Shown here: piece by piece, positions 24,602 to 32,461 of the stretch
How the letters are laid out: each line of letters opens with the position of its first letter
How positions within the stretch are numbered: the stretch's first letter is position 1
The notes under the pieces: generated by a model
Seen by the model: the letters and a program-made list of their open reading frames with translations, nothing else
Told to the model about the DNA's origin: nothing
Databases searched by the model: none
Program-made: the position numbers and the translations under genes
From: Salinigranum salinum
Lineage (GTDB): Archaea > Halobacteriota > Halobacteria > Halobacteriales > Haloferacaceae
Direction of reading: 5' to 3'
Length of the DNA stretch: 64,000 nucleotides
NCBI RefSeq assembly: GCF_009176545.1
Contig: NZ_VTOJ01000001.1
Span: forward strand, 496,001-560,000

Positions 24602-26068
24602 TCAGCGTGGCCGAACGTCGTCGAGGTCCTCGACCGTCGGCGCGTTGACGATCACGACGCGCGTGCCCGAGCGGGTGACGCGGAACGCGTCGGCGTACGG
24701 CCCCTCGGAGACGACCCACACGTCGTCGGCTTCCTCGGTCGCTCCCTGCGCGCGGAGGATCGCACGGTACGCCTGCAGGAACTCGCTGGCGTCACGGTCC
24801 GTGTCCCACTCCGTCACCCAGACGTAGCCGTACTCCGCCGACTGGCCCGATCCCTTGTGGTACGGGAACACCCGGTCGTTACCCCACCCGGCCGACGGGT
24901 CGGCGGCGTAGTTGTACGTGTCGTAGTCGCTGTCGGTCTCGAACAGCCCACGCGGGTCGAGTGTGTCGGCGCTCGAGTCGCGTGCCTGCGTCCAGAACAT
25001 CGCGAAGATCGACGCCTCCCCGACCGTATCGGAGCCGTCCTCGCCCTGGTCGGGGTAGAGCGCCCACCCGTTCCGGCTCCGGTCTCTGAACTCGATGGGG
25101 ACCGGCTCCTCGTCGGTGACGTGGATCACCTGTTCGGTCGTCGTGGGCGGCGCGTCGAACTCGTCGTTGACGGCCTCCCAGCCGCCCTGGTTCTTGAGCG
25201 TGGAGACGTACACCGGACCGTCGGAGTACGGCTGGAACACGGTAAGGAGGATGCCGAGATTCGGCGGTGGCCCACTCGACCCGCTCTGCTGGGAGGGCGT
25301 CGGCACGCACTCCCACTCGCCGCTCGCACACCGGCGGACGTACTGGTCCTCGACGAAGTTGGCGTCGCCCTCGATCAGCCCGTCGACGGCGAGGTCGTGG
25401 TCCTGGGTTCCGCCGCGGTACCGCTCCTCCGTGAGGTCGAACCGCTGGTCCTGGGCCGCGTGGACCAGCTCGTGGATGAGCGTCGTGTTCCGGAGGACCG
25501 GCGACTCCGGGTTCTCCGTGATGATCTTGATCTCGTCGTCACCGGGCGCGTAGAACCCGACGACCGAACTGCCCTGCGTGTTCGACAGCTCCTGCTGGAC
25601 GTTCGCGTCCTCGCCCACGATGAACAGCGCCTCCCACACCTGGTTGTTCCAGGCGGCGAAGTCGTCCTCGGCGGGCGTCGGGACGTCGCTCGATCCGTTG
25701 CGGTACTCCGATCGGGCGATGACTTCGACGGGGACCTCGGACCGGAACTCGATCCCGCGGATGACCTCCACGCGGGCCATCGACCGACCGACGAACGCGT
25801 CGAGTTCCGCGTCGGAGAGCCCGTCGGACTGGTCGACGTCGATCGACTCGTTGTACCAGTAGCCCGCCTCCCAGCCGAGTCTGTCACTGGTGGGGTCGGC
25901 GAAGTCGAACGACCCGTCGCCGGTCGCCGTGTCGCCGGTCGACCCGTCCCCACCGTCCGCCGCGTTCCCGTCGGCGGCGACTGGTGGGGAGTCCGCGAAG
26001 GGGGCCGCACAGCCGGCGAGAACCACGAGTGCGACGACGAGGAGGGTCGACAGACGGAGCCGTCTCAT
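24602..26068 (-). CDS. Hvo_1808 family surface lipoprotein with HExxH motif
   Basis: A 488-residue secreted protein of the haloarchaeal Hvo_1808 surface family. The start at 26068 (MRRLRLSTLLVVALVVLAGC) gives a signal peptide with lipobox LAGC, so it is probably lipid-anchored. A Gly/Asp/Thr spacer precedes the domain beginning DRLGWEAGYWYNESIDVDQS. The motif HELVHAAQDQRFDL (about residues 200-213) has the HExxH layout of a zinc peptidase, with EGDANFVEDQYV about 25 residues on as a possible third ligand. Whether it is proteolytic is untested. It converges with an Arg-rich gap and is divergent from the isochorismatase-fold gene. Confidence 0.85.
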   Translation of the reverse strand: MRRLRLSTLLVVALVVLAGCAAPFADSPPVAADGNAADGGDGSTGDTATGDGSFDFADPTSDRLGWEAGYWYNESIDVDQSDGLSDAELDAFVGRSMARVEVIRGIEFRSEVPVEVIARSEYRNGSSDVPTPAEDDFAAWNNQVWEALFIVGEDANVQQELSNTQGSSVVGFYAPGDDEIKIITENPESPVLRNTTLIHELVHAAQDQRFDLTEERYRGGTQDHDLAVDGLIEGDANFVEDQYVRRCASGEWECVPTPSQQSGSSGPPPNLGILLTVFQPYSDGPVYVSTLKNQGGWEAVNDEFDAPPTTTEQVIHVTDEEPVPIEFRDRSRNGWALYPDQGEDGSDTVGEASIFAMFWTQARDSSADTLDPRGLFETDSDYDTYNYAADPSAGWGNDRVFPYHKGSGQSAEYGYVWVTEWDTDRDASEFLQAYRAILRAQGATEEADDVWVVSEGPYADAFRVTRSGTRVVIVNAPTVEDLDDVRPR

Positions 26069-26250
26069 ACCCGGTCCACGGGTTCGACGCTCAAGAACCT
26101 TGTCAGCGGACTGGCCGACGACCGTGCGTGACGCGCTGGGACACGAGCGAGTCGGTTCTCGATCCTCAGTACCACCCCGCCCGCCACCCCGTCGCTCCCC
26201 TGAACGGCCCCGTCGCCGCGCCTTTACTCTCGACGCTCCTACAGGTGTGT

Positions 26251-26829
26251 ATGCCCGACAGCTTCGACCCATCCCGGACGGCAGTCGTCGTCGTCGACAT
26301 GCAGAACGGCTTCTGTCACCCCGACGGGAGCCTCTACGCGCCGCCGAGCGCCGACGCCGTCGCCCCGGTGACAGACCTCGTCTCCCGCGCCCGCGACGCC
26401 GGCGCTCGCGTCGTCTACACGCGCGACGTCCACCCGCCCGAACAGTTCGAGGACACCCACTACTACGACGAGTTCACGCGCTGGGGCGAACACGTCGTCG
26501 AGGGGACGTGGGAGGCCGACCTGGTCGACGACCTCGACGTGCGAGACGAGGACCTCGTCGTCGTGAAACACACCTACGACGCCTTCCACGAGACGCAACT
26601 GGAGGGGTGGCTCCGTGCGCACGGCGTCGACGACCTGCTGCTCTGTGGGACGCTCGCGAACGTCTGCGTCCTGCACACGGCGGGGAGCGCCGGCCTCCGC
26701 GACTTCAAACCCGTGCTCGTGACCGACGCGCTCGGCTACATCGAAGCCGACCACAGGGAGTACGCGGTCGACCACGCCGACTGGCTGTTCGGCGAGACGA
26801 CGACCCTCGACGACGTGCGGTTCGGCTGA
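26251..26829 (+). CDS. Isochorismatase-fold cysteine hydrolase (possible nicotinamidase)
   Basis: A 192-residue cysteine hydrolase. The catalytic triad residues are visible: Asp in VVVVDMQNGFCHPDGS, Lys in LVVVKHTYDAFHET and Cys in CGTLANVCVLHTAGSAGLRD. The block YTRDVHPPEQFEDTHYYDEF has the D-x-H spacing of nicotinamidase metal ligands. Nicotinamidase would make nicotinate for the phosphoribosyltransferase encoded nearby; an isochorismatase or other amidase role remains possible. Start ATG 26251 (MPDSFDPSRTA). It converges with the thioesterase gene 13 bases downstream. Confidence 0.85.
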   Translation: MPDSFDPSRTAVVVVDMQNGFCHPDGSLYAPPSADAVAPVTDLVSRARDAGARVVYTRDVHPPEQFEDTHYYDEFTRWGEHVVEGTWEADLVDDLDVRDEDLVVVKHTYDAFHETQLEGWLRAHGVDDLLLCGTLANVCVLHTAGSAGLRDFKPVLVTDALGYIEADHREYAVDHADWLFGETTTLDDVRFG

Positions 26830-26842
26830 GGTCCCCCCTCGA

Positions 26843-27343
26843 CTACTCGTCGCGGTCGCTGTCGCTCGCGACGTCTCTGAACAGCCGGTAGGCCACCTGC
26901 CCGGTCGCCACCGGATGCCGGTCCTCGCCGTCGGGGGTCGGTCCCTCGACGGTCACTGCCGAGACGCCGATGGTTCCCCCGGCGCGGACGACCTCCGCCG
27001 TCGCCGTCAGGTCGCCCGACGCCCGCCGGAGGTAGTTCACGTTGAGGTTCACCGTCGCGAGACCCCCGGCGAGCGGGTCGTCGAACATCGTCCGCTGGGC
27101 GACCGCGCCGGCCGTGTCGACGAGCGTCGCCGCGACGCCGCCGTGGACCTGCGGTGCCGAGCCGAGTTCGGGCTCGTCGTTGGTCAGCTTCTCGTCGAAG
27201 GGGATGGACATGGTGACGTGACCGTAGTCGACCGAGTCCACCCGCGTGCCGAGCCACGAGAGGTAGCCGTGTTCCTGTTCGATGTGCTGCTGGACGAACG
27301 CCGCGGCGTCGTCCGGGAACTCGGTGGTGCCATCCTCACTCAT
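26843..27343 (-). CDS. Hotdog-fold thioesterase (PaaI family)
   Basis: A 166-residue PaaI-type acyl-CoA thioesterase. The hotdog signature is complete: MSIPFDEKLTNDEPELGSAP, then QVHGGVAATLVDTAGAVAQR with the catalytic Asp on the long helix, TVNLNVNYLRRASGDLTATA, and the final strand ISAVTVEG-like followed by VATGQVAYRLF. Start ATG 27343 (MSEDGTTEFPDDAAAFVQQH). Substrate unknown; family members hydrolyse aromatic or short-chain acyl-CoA. The upstream in-frame extension is the Arg-rich shadow of the acidic-repeat gene and is rejected. Confidence 0.88.
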   Translation of the reverse strand: MSEDGTTEFPDDAAAFVQQHIEQEHGYLSWLGTRVDSVDYGHVTMSIPFDEKLTNDEPELGSAPQVHGGVAATLVDTAGAVAQRTMFDDPLAGGLATVNLNVNYLRRASGDLTATAEVVRAGGTIGVSAVTVEGPTPDGEDRHPVATGQVAYRLFRDVASDSDRDE

Positions 27344-27507
27344 ACACCCGTTGGTGGCGGCGGAGCGTATGTAGCCACCGGTGAAGCCTCGCCGTGATTC
27401 GGTTACAGTTCGCCGCGTTCGTGCCGGTGTATCGGCCGACGAGAACGTACGGGAAACCGACCGCTCGATAGGGTTATTCTCGCTGCCATCCAACTGAGGT
27501 GTCGAAT

Positions 27508-27789
27508 ATGAGTGACGACTACGACGACTACGACGACTACGACGACGTATCGGACGACTACGACGACTACGACGACGTATCGGACGACTTTGAGGTCGCC
27601 GAGGGAGCTGATCCCAATGACATGTCACTCGTAGAATCAGATCCTGACGACCCGGACCCGAACGCCGTTCGCCATCCGAAGTTCGGAGGCGGGTACTACG
27701 TGACGCTCCCGAACGGTTCGACGGGATACCGCTGGTCGAACGGCGACGTGACCAACCAGAACGGAGATATCGTCGACTACCAACCGTAG
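27508..27789 (+). CDS. Acidic DDY-repeat small protein
   Basis: A 93-residue protein with an extreme N-terminus: MSDDYDDYDDYDDVSDDYDD and one more DDVSDD turn, built from repeated GACGACTAC codons. The C-terminal 45 residues look folded and contain RHPKFGGGYYVTLPNGSTGY then RWSNGDVTNQNGDIVDY, a Gly/Tyr-rich beta-hairpin pattern. ATG 27508 is used; a GTG three codons earlier is in frame. Function unknown. It is divergent from the thioesterase and begins a stretch of lower G+C content shared with the next gene, so it may have been acquired. Confidence 0.6.
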   Translation: MSDDYDDYDDYDDVSDDYDDYDDVSDDFEVAEGADPNDMSLVESDPDDPDPNAVRHPKFGGGYYVTLPNGSTGYRWSNGDVTNQNGDIVDYQP

Positions 27790-27838
27790 GACGGGCATGG
27801 GCGCGGGAGTGGAGAGTTACAATCGTCGTTGGAATAGA

Positions 27839-28963
27839 TTAGGCGTTTCCACGACGAGACTGTCGCGTCGACCGAGAGATTCGCTGGCGCCCCCCTGCTC
27901 TCTTCGCGGTCGAAAGAGCGTTTTGAAGCTGGTCGATGACCGGTTTGTTCGCCTTCATCGAACCGATGGTCTCTCCAACCGAAAAGTACCACTTCTTCCC
28001 GAACTCGCCGGTAACCGTGATACTGGACTTCCGTTCTTTTCGATAGATGTTCGAGAGTATCGGTGTCCAGACGATCGAGTTCAGCGAGTCTTTGCGGCTC
28101 CACGGTAGCTCCTCCGGGGAGACGGACCGAACCCGCTCAAGTGGCATCTCCAACCAGTTGTCTTCGGATTCGTACAGGAACAGGAGGCGGTGAGTGGTGA
28201 CGACCAGCGTACCGGGTTGCCAGCCTTTCGTCTGTTCGTCGTCATTGTGAGCGTGTGATTTGAGCTCGGTCGCCCAGACGACGTCCTCCTCGGGCAAAGC
28301 GGTGAGACTCCGTTCTCCATCGTGTAGATTCCGCCAATTGAGTGGCGTACGTTCGGAAGACGAGACGAACGACAACTTGACCGTACCGTCCTGCGGCGTA
28401 GGGAGACACAGTATCCGCCCCTCCGTAACCAGCTCTCGGTCCGGAGTTCGGTGGAACTCCTGTGCGACGGCAACCGTGTCCTCGAACCGCTCTACTAACA
28501 GCCGTACGACCGAATCAGGTGGGATCAGTCCCCGCAACAAGTCGTTGAAGTCCTTCCTGAGTTCCAGCGCACTGACGCTTGGAACCGAAATAAAGTACCT
28601 AGTCGAGCTCCCGTCCTCAGTCAGATAGTTTATGCTAGTGAGTCGGTCCTCGGTGGCCCGCGTATCCTGTCTGTACTCGAAGTCCCGGTCGATCCAGACG
28701 GATCGTAGGTGAGAGAATGGTATGTAGCGCTCTTCCTCCTCTCGCAGTCGCTCTTCGAGAGGGAGGAAGTGCAGGCCCTCGGGCGTGGCAACGAACAACG
28801 TATCTATGACGTGTGTCTCCCAGTGAGCCATGAGGAACTCTCGTTCACGAGGAGTTTGCAGGTCGAAGACGTAGTCCATTCGCTCATGCGTCAACGTGTG
28901 GCGGAATTCATCCTCTCGCTTCGTCGAGTCGATCGTTAGCTCCTCCAGTATCCCAGAACGCAT
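27839..28963 (-). CDS. Orphan protein with two PH/GRAM-like segments
   Basis: A 374-residue protein with no recognised homologue. Its codon use is clearly less GC-rich than its neighbours. Two beta-rich segments look alike. The first, around residues 45-140, has HVIDTLFVATPEGLHFLPLE, IPFSHLRSVWIDRD and SVSALELRKDFNDLLRGL. The second, around residues 245-350, has GTLVVTTHRLLFLYESED, MPLERVRSVSPEEL, SSITVTGEFGKKWYFSVG and a terminal helix. Each resembles the strand-turn-strand-helix order of bacterial PH or GRAM domains. The C-terminus is basic (RQRISRSTRQSRRGNA). Start ATG 28963, with an AT-rich promoter upstream. PH similarity is inference from pattern only. Confidence 0.6.
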   Translation of the reverse strand: MRSGILEELTIDSTKREDEFRHTLTHERMDYVFDLQTPREREFLMAHWETHVIDTLFVATPEGLHFLPLEERLREEEERYIPFSHLRSVWIDRDFEYRQDTRATEDRLTSINYLTEDGSSTRYFISVPSVSALELRKDFNDLLRGLIPPDSVVRLLVERFEDTVAVAQEFHRTPDRELVTEGRILCLPTPQDGTVKLSFVSSSERTPLNWRNLHDGERSLTALPEEDVVWATELKSHAHNDDEQTKGWQPGTLVVTTHRLLFLYESEDNWLEMPLERVRSVSPEELPWSRKDSLNSIVWTPILSNIYRKERKSSITVTGEFGKKWYFSVGETIGSMKANKPVIDQLQNALSTAKRAGGRQRISRSTRQSRRGNA

Positions 28964-28984
28964 ACTAAAAGGAGGACGCCGTAG

Positions 28985-29012
28985 ATATTAAATTGATATC
29001 ATATATTATATC
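28985..29012 (-). promoter_or_regulatory. AT-rich promoter of the orphan PH/GRAM-like gene
   Basis: The bases before the start at 28963 are almost pure A/T (ATTAAATTGATATCATATATTATATCA read on the plus strand, shown here only as its general pattern of TATA-like boxes). The AATTTAAT element at 28987-28994 is about 27 bases upstream of the ATG, fitting leaderless initiation. Such A/T content is rare in this chromosome. Confidence 0.45.
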
Positions 29013-29119
29013 AGACAGGAACTCCCGAACTACCACGGAAGAGTTCAATGCAGATGCCGTTCTTTGTGGCGGAAGCAGTGATACCGAGCGACTGATCGGT
29101 ATTTGATTGCTCGACCGGG

Positions 29120-30043
29120 TCACCTCAGTCGAATCGGGTCGTCGCTGTCTCGCACCGTCACGCGAACCTCGTCGCCGACAGCGAACTCGCGGTCCGGACA
29201 GACGAGCTTCGCACCGAACTCAGGGTCGCGGGCGGCGAACAGCGAGAGTCCCGTGATTCGCTCGCCGTTCGCCAGTACGTTCACGTCGCGCCACGCCACG
29301 TCGCGACCCGTCGCATCGCCTATCGGGTGACCGAGGAACGACACCGGCCGGAGCGGGTCGCCCGCACCCGCACCGCGAGTGAGGAGTCCGCCGCCCGCGT
29401 AGTGACCGAACCCGCCGTCAAGGACGCACCCGTCGTCGGTGGCGACGCCCGCGAACGCCTCGCCCGGTGTGGGGTGGGCGGGTGCGTCGAGCACGACGTA
29501 CGTCTCCCCCGCCTCGACGACGGTTCCGGTGCCGTCCCACGCGAGCGGTGTCGGCACGACTGGGAGCGACAGCGGGAGCGATCCCGACGCTCGCTGGAGG
29601 TTCTGTGTCGGCCTCCGAAAGCCGAGGTGGACGTGGTTGTCGACCCACGGGGCGAAGAAGCCCGATCTGACCAGCTCCCCCAACGAGTCGCCGACAGCGA
29701 CCCAGTCGCCCGGTTCGACCGCGGGGTCGACGTGGAGGACGCGCGCGACCACCCGATCGAGGCCCGTCTCCGCACACCACGCCTCGTCGCAGTCGACGAG
29801 GATCAGGTGGTCGTGTTCGACCGCGTACGGTTTCTCGGGCGTGCGGACGGTCCGGGTGGCGAGCACCTCGCCGGCGACGGGCGAGAGCCCCTCGTTCGAG
29901 TCGGGGTAGAGGTCGATCGCGTGCCCGCGGTCGTGCGCCGGGTACGGCGAGTTGTACAGCGAGAGCCGACGGAAGGGGACGAGCGACGCGGACGGGAGGG
30001 TGACCCGGCTTCGCCCGCCGTCCGTCTCCGACGCGGGTCTCAT
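29120..30043 (-). CDS. M23/LytM-like metallopeptidase-fold protein
   Basis: A 307-residue protein with an M23-like core. HDRGHAIDLYPDSNEGLSPV followed by AGEVLATRTVRTPEKPYAVE matches the first metal-site region and 'crystal' strand pattern of LytM domains. The region WVAVGDSLGELVRSGFFAPW ends in NHVHLGFRRP, the HxH zinc motif. The C-terminal third is a separate beta-rich domain (GTVVEAGETYVVLDAPAHPT). Haloarchaea lack murein, so the substrate is not peptidoglycan; the fold may act on other polymers or serve structurally. No signal peptide is seen from ATG 30043 (MRPASETDGG); the start is uncertain because the frame is open upstream. Confidence 0.7.
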   Translation of the reverse strand: MRPASETDGGRSRVTLPSASLVPFRRLSLYNSPYPAHDRGHAIDLYPDSNEGLSPVAGEVLATRTVRTPEKPYAVEHDHLILVDCDEAWCAETGLDRVVARVLHVDPAVEPGDWVAVGDSLGELVRSGFFAPWVDNHVHLGFRRPTQNLQRASGSLPLSLPVVPTPLAWDGTGTVVEAGETYVVLDAPAHPTPGEAFAGVATDDGCVLDGGFGHYAGGGLLTRGAGAGDPLRPVSFLGHPIGDATGRDVAWRDVNVLANGERITGLSLFAARDPEFGAKLVCPDREFAVGDEVRVTVRDSDDPIRLR

Positions 30044-30200
30044 CACCTGCTCCAGGGACGACAGGGGTATGAGTGCGTCGGCTCCCACGTCGCCTCGACT
30101 GTCCGGACGCACCGTCTCGACCGTCCGGACGCGTCGCTCCGACCGCGGTTCGACCCAGAGCCACCACAAACCCGATACCGTCGCTGGTCGACATCCACCT

Positions 30201-31526
30201 ATGCGCCGCAGAACCGCCCTCGCGACGGCGGGTGGCGTGCTGACGGGCATCGCCGGCTGTGTCGACGCGCCCGGTCGCGGCTCGCAGGTGTCGACTGGAG
30301 AGACGCAGACGTCGACCCCGGCCGACCACCCGCCGACCGGCACGTGGCCACAGGTCGCCTACGACGCCCGGAACACGCGCCACACGCCCGACGCACGCGG
30401 CCCCCGTGACGACGCGACCGTCGCGTGGCGTGCGCTCGGTGACCGTCCCGTCTATCCCCCCGTCGTCGACGACGATCTCTTCCTCACGGAGGCGTGGACC
30501 GACGGAGCCGCGTTCGCGCTGGCGTCCGCGGACGGGTCGGAACGGTGGTCCAACGGCGACCTCCCGCCGATGCGCTGGGCGCCGGCCCTCCACGCGGATC
30601 GGCTGTTCGTCCTCACTCGTACGAGCGAGAACGTGGTTCGCCTCCACGCGCTCGACGCCACTACCGGCCGGGAGGCGTGGGTCCGCGAGGACGGAGTCAC
30701 GGCCGCCAGCGGCGAACACCCACCGACCGGCCCGACCGTCCACGATGGCTCCGTCTACGTCGCCGCCAACCGTGGGGTGCTCGCGTGCGAGGCCGCCACG
30801 GGCGAGATCGAGTGGGACGCCACGCTCGGCCCGCACGTCGTCGCGACCGAGGACGGTCCGACGTGGCGGACCGACTGGGCGCGACCGGCGGTCACTGCCG
30901 ACCGCGTCCTCACGTTCGACACGAACGAGAGCTACCGGGCGACCCGGGAGGTGTACGCGGTCGACCGGGCGACGGGTCGTCGCGAGTGGACGGCCGAACT
31001 CGACGTCGGGGATGGCTGGTCGCTCACGGGCCACGTCGTCGCCGGCCCCGATCGCGTCTTCGTCACGGCGATCGACCCCTTCGCCAGCATGGGGGACTCG
31101 GTCCGCCCGGGGAACGCCCGCCTGTTCGCGCTCGAAGCCGAAACCGGCGCGATCGCGTGGGACTGGACCGTGTCCGAACGAACGCTCACGGTCCCGGCGT
31201 ACGCCGACGGGACCCTCTACGTCGGCGCGTGGGAACACGACGCCGACAGCCAGCGCCTCCACGCCCTCGACGCGACCGACGGGAGCCGACGGTGGACGTA
31301 CCGTGCGCCCGAAGCCGTCCGCACTCCGACCGTCGCCGGCGACACCCTCTACGTCGGCCAGGGGCGGGAGCTCGCCGCGGTCGACGCGACGGACGGGACC
31401 CGGCGCTGGCGACTGCCGATCGGCGCGCACGTCGCCCCGCCGGTCGTCGTCGACGACACCGCGTACGTCCAGACGAACCCCGGCCACAACGACGACAGCG
31501 CGGTCGTCGCGGTCCGGGAGCCGTGA
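30201..31526 (+). CDS. PQQ-type beta-propeller lipoprotein
   Basis: A 441-residue exported propeller. The N-terminus MRRRTALATAGGVLTGIAGC has a twin-arginine-like RRR and a lipobox IAGC, so it is probably Tat-exported and lipid-anchored. Six to eight blades follow, each with the tryptophan-docking pattern seen in ALASADGSERWSNGD, ALDATTGREAWVRED, CEAATGEIEWDATLG, AVDRATGRREWTAELD, ALEAETGAIAWDWT and ALDATDGSRRWTYRAPEA. PQQ binding is not implied; many such proteins are BamB-like scaffolds. It is divergent from the M23-like gene and ends 50 bases before the lipoate ligase. Confidence 0.88.
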   Translation: MRRRTALATAGGVLTGIAGCVDAPGRGSQVSTGETQTSTPADHPPTGTWPQVAYDARNTRHTPDARGPRDDATVAWRALGDRPVYPPVVDDDLFLTEAWTDGAAFALASADGSERWSNGDLPPMRWAPALHADRLFVLTRTSENVVRLHALDATTGREAWVREDGVTAASGEHPPTGPTVHDGSVYVAANRGVLACEAATGEIEWDATLGPHVVATEDGPTWRTDWARPAVTADRVLTFDTNESYRATREVYAVDRATGRREWTAELDVGDGWSLTGHVVAGPDRVFVTAIDPFASMGDSVRPGNARLFALEAETGAIAWDWTVSERTLTVPAYADGTLYVGAWEHDADSQRLHALDATDGSRRWTYRAPEAVRTPTVAGDTLYVGQGRELAAVDATDGTRRWRLPIGAHVAPPVVVDDTAYVQTNPGHNDDSAVVAVREP

Positions 31527-31576
31527 GTGCGCCGACCGAAGACACCGTTACGTGCCTCCACCCCTTCCGCGGCAGT

Positions 31577-32437
31577 ATGCGACTGGTCAGAGGCCGCGCG
31601 GGGACGCTCGCCGCCGACCGCGCCGCGACGACGGCGATGCTGACTCGCGCGGGCGAGACGGGCGAGGCGGCGTTCCGGGCGTGGACGCCACATCGCCAGG
31701 TGGCGTTCGGTCGGCTCGACGCACGGACCGACGGCTACGAGGCGGCGCGTCGAGCGGCCCAACGGCGAGCGTACGGGGTCGTCGAGCGGAGCGTCGGCGG
31801 ACGGGCGGTCGCCTACACGGGGACGACGGTCGCGTTCGCCCACGCGCTCCCGCTGGCGGACCCCCGCCGCGGGCTCACGGAGCGGTACGAGAGTGGAGTC
31901 GACGGCGTTCGTACTGCCCTCTCCGAACTCGGCGTCGACGCCGCGCCGGGCGAACCGTCGGAATCGTTCTGCCCCGGTGATCACTCGGTGCAGCTCGGTG
32001 GCGACCGCGCGGGGAAGGTCGCGGGCATCGCCCAGCGGATCCAGTCCGACGCGGCGCTCGTCGCTGGCTGCGTCCTTGTCGACGACCGGGCGGCGCTCGT
32101 CGACGTCCTCGACGCCGTGTACGAGGCGCTGGCCGTCCCGTTCGATCCGGCGTCGGTCGCGACCGTCGCCGACGCCGGGGACCCGACCGACCCCGCGGCG
32201 GTCTGTCGGGCGCTCGAACGGGCCTTCGTCGGCGACCCCGCCGACGAGCGGGTTCGCGTCGAAGCCGTGGCCGAACTCGTGACCGCGGCCGACGTCGAAC
32301 CGATCGATCCCGACGCGGCCGATGTCGAACCAACCGACCCCGATGCGGCCGATCCCAAGACGGCCGACTCCGATGCGGCCGATCCCGAGACGGCCGGCTC
32401 CGGTTCCGCGTCGACCGACGTCGACCACGAGCTTTAG
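31577..32437 (+). CDS. lplA: Lipoate-protein ligase A family protein
   Basis: A 286-residue protein of the biotin/lipoate ligase fold that attaches lipoate to 2-oxoacid dehydrogenase or glycine-cleavage H proteins. Visible motifs are RQVAFGRLDARTDGYEAARR, the RRxxGG-type nucleotide loop ERSVGGRAVAYTGTTVAF, and PGDHSVQLGGDRAGKVAGIA with the conserved KxxGxA lysine. A C-terminal helical domain (DVLDAVYEALAVPFDPAS) follows. The last 45 residues are degenerate repeats of DPDAAD/ADVEP type from near-identical 24-30 base units, probably disordered. Start ATG 31577. It may be cotranscribed with dihydroorotase 24 bases downstream. Confidence 0.88.
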   Translation: MRLVRGRAGTLAADRAATTAMLTRAGETGEAAFRAWTPHRQVAFGRLDARTDGYEAARRAAQRRAYGVVERSVGGRAVAYTGTTVAFAHALPLADPRRGLTERYESGVDGVRTALSELGVDAAPGEPSESFCPGDHSVQLGGDRAGKVAGIAQRIQSDAALVAGCVLVDDRAALVDVLDAVYEALAVPFDPASVATVADAGDPTDPAAVCRALERAFVGDPADERVRVEAVAELVTAADVEPIDPDAADVEPTDPDAADPKTADSDAADPETAGSGSASTDVDHEL

Positions 32438-32461
32438 CACCCGCCTCCGCGACGAAGAGGT

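Noticed and set aside
29418..31487. 689-codon minus-strand frame across the M23-like and PQQ-propeller genes
   Set aside because: It runs antisense to a clear beta-propeller and out of frame with the M23-like protein.
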